From: an uncultured Spirochaetia bacterium
Lineage (GTDB): Bacteria; Spirochaetota; UBA4802; JAGODF01
Reading direction: 5' to 3'
Assembly: GCA_937967705.1 (NCBI GenBank)
Contig: CALCJG010000344.1
Span: 1-13,670 of the forward strand
DNA: 13,670 nt
The notes beneath the pieces are model-generated. The model saw only the letters and a program-made list of their open reading frames with translations. It searched no databases and was not told the origin of the DNA. Below, one piece after another: positions 13,586 through 13,670 of the stretch (position 1 is the stretch's first letter; each line of letters opens with the position of its first letter). A program made the translations under genes and the position numbers.

Positions 13586-13670
13586 TCAGACGAAGCTGGC
13601 CAGGGTTTTTGATATTTTCTCTATCTCCTTTTTTGTCAGTGTAGGATATATGGGAAGCGAGTATAGCTTC
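13586..13670 (-). CDS. DegT/DnrJ/EryC1-type aminotransferase, last 27 residues only
   Basis: Only the C-terminus is inside the window: an open frame ending at TGA (13588-13586) that reads YSLPIYPTLTKKEIEKI near its end. The pattern L-P-x-Y-P-x-L-T-x-x-E is the usual C-terminal signature of PLP-dependent sugar aminotransferases of the DegT/DnrJ/EryC1/StrS family, which act on nucleotide-linked keto-sugars for surface polysaccharides. The Lys that binds PLP lies outside the window. It is followed after 21 bases by queD. Confidence 0.7.
   Translation of the reverse strand, partial: KLYSLPIYPTLTKKEIEKISKTLASFV

Overview
The window looks like part of the chromosome of a Gram-negative-type (two-membrane) bacterium. 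Signs of this are a protein built as metalloprotease, beta-propeller and outer-membrane barrel, two probable small lipoproteins, and a DUF2279/YfiM-like envelope protein. Spirochaetota is my best guess at phylum, from the general style of the lipoproteins, the stand-alone receiver and the HATPase-like fragment at the left end; this is weak inference, because no rRNA or other marker gene is present. No tRNA, rRNA, CRISPR array, phage gene or insertion sequence was seen.

Layout. (1) At 1-322 (-) is the N-terminal part of an ATP-binding protein with a histidine-kinase-type N-box, starting at TTG. (2) At 512-3427 (-) is the 971-residue protease/propeller/barrel protein, diverging from (3) a secreted calcineurin-like phosphoesterase at 3660-4601 (+). 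(4) At 4775-5794 (+) is the DUF2279-like protein, followed by a strong intrinsic terminator. (5) From 6123 to 12069 (+) lies a signalling and storage-polysaccharide block: a membrane sensor histidine kinase (PAS, GAF, HisKA, HATPase), a stand-alone receiver protein, ADP-glucose pyrophosphorylase (glgC) and a GH57 4-alpha-glucanotransferase. The receiver and glgC overlap by one base, so translation is probably coupled. (6) From 12063 to the right edge everything is on the minus strand: an unrecognised 129-residue protein, a 71-residue Lys/Ala/Glu-rich lipoprotein with its own promoter and terminator, queD, and the last 27 residues of a DegT/DnrJ/EryC1-type aminotransferase.

How the genes may work together. 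glgC makes ADP-glucose for glycogen-type alpha-glucan, and the GH57 enzyme rearranges alpha-1,4-glucans. Having both downstream of a kinase/receiver pair suggests that storage metabolism is tied to a sensed signal. The receiver has no DNA-binding domain, so any control would pass through a partner protein.

Regulatory signals stand out more than new genes. Two related imperfect palindromes (3533-3558 and 8190-8217) differ by compensating arm changes, and both sit just upstream of predicted promoters. The promoter of the protease/barrel gene is so close to its ATG that the mRNA is probably leaderless. A perfect 9-bp inverted repeat abuts the ribosome binding site of the kinase. No entirely new system is evident.
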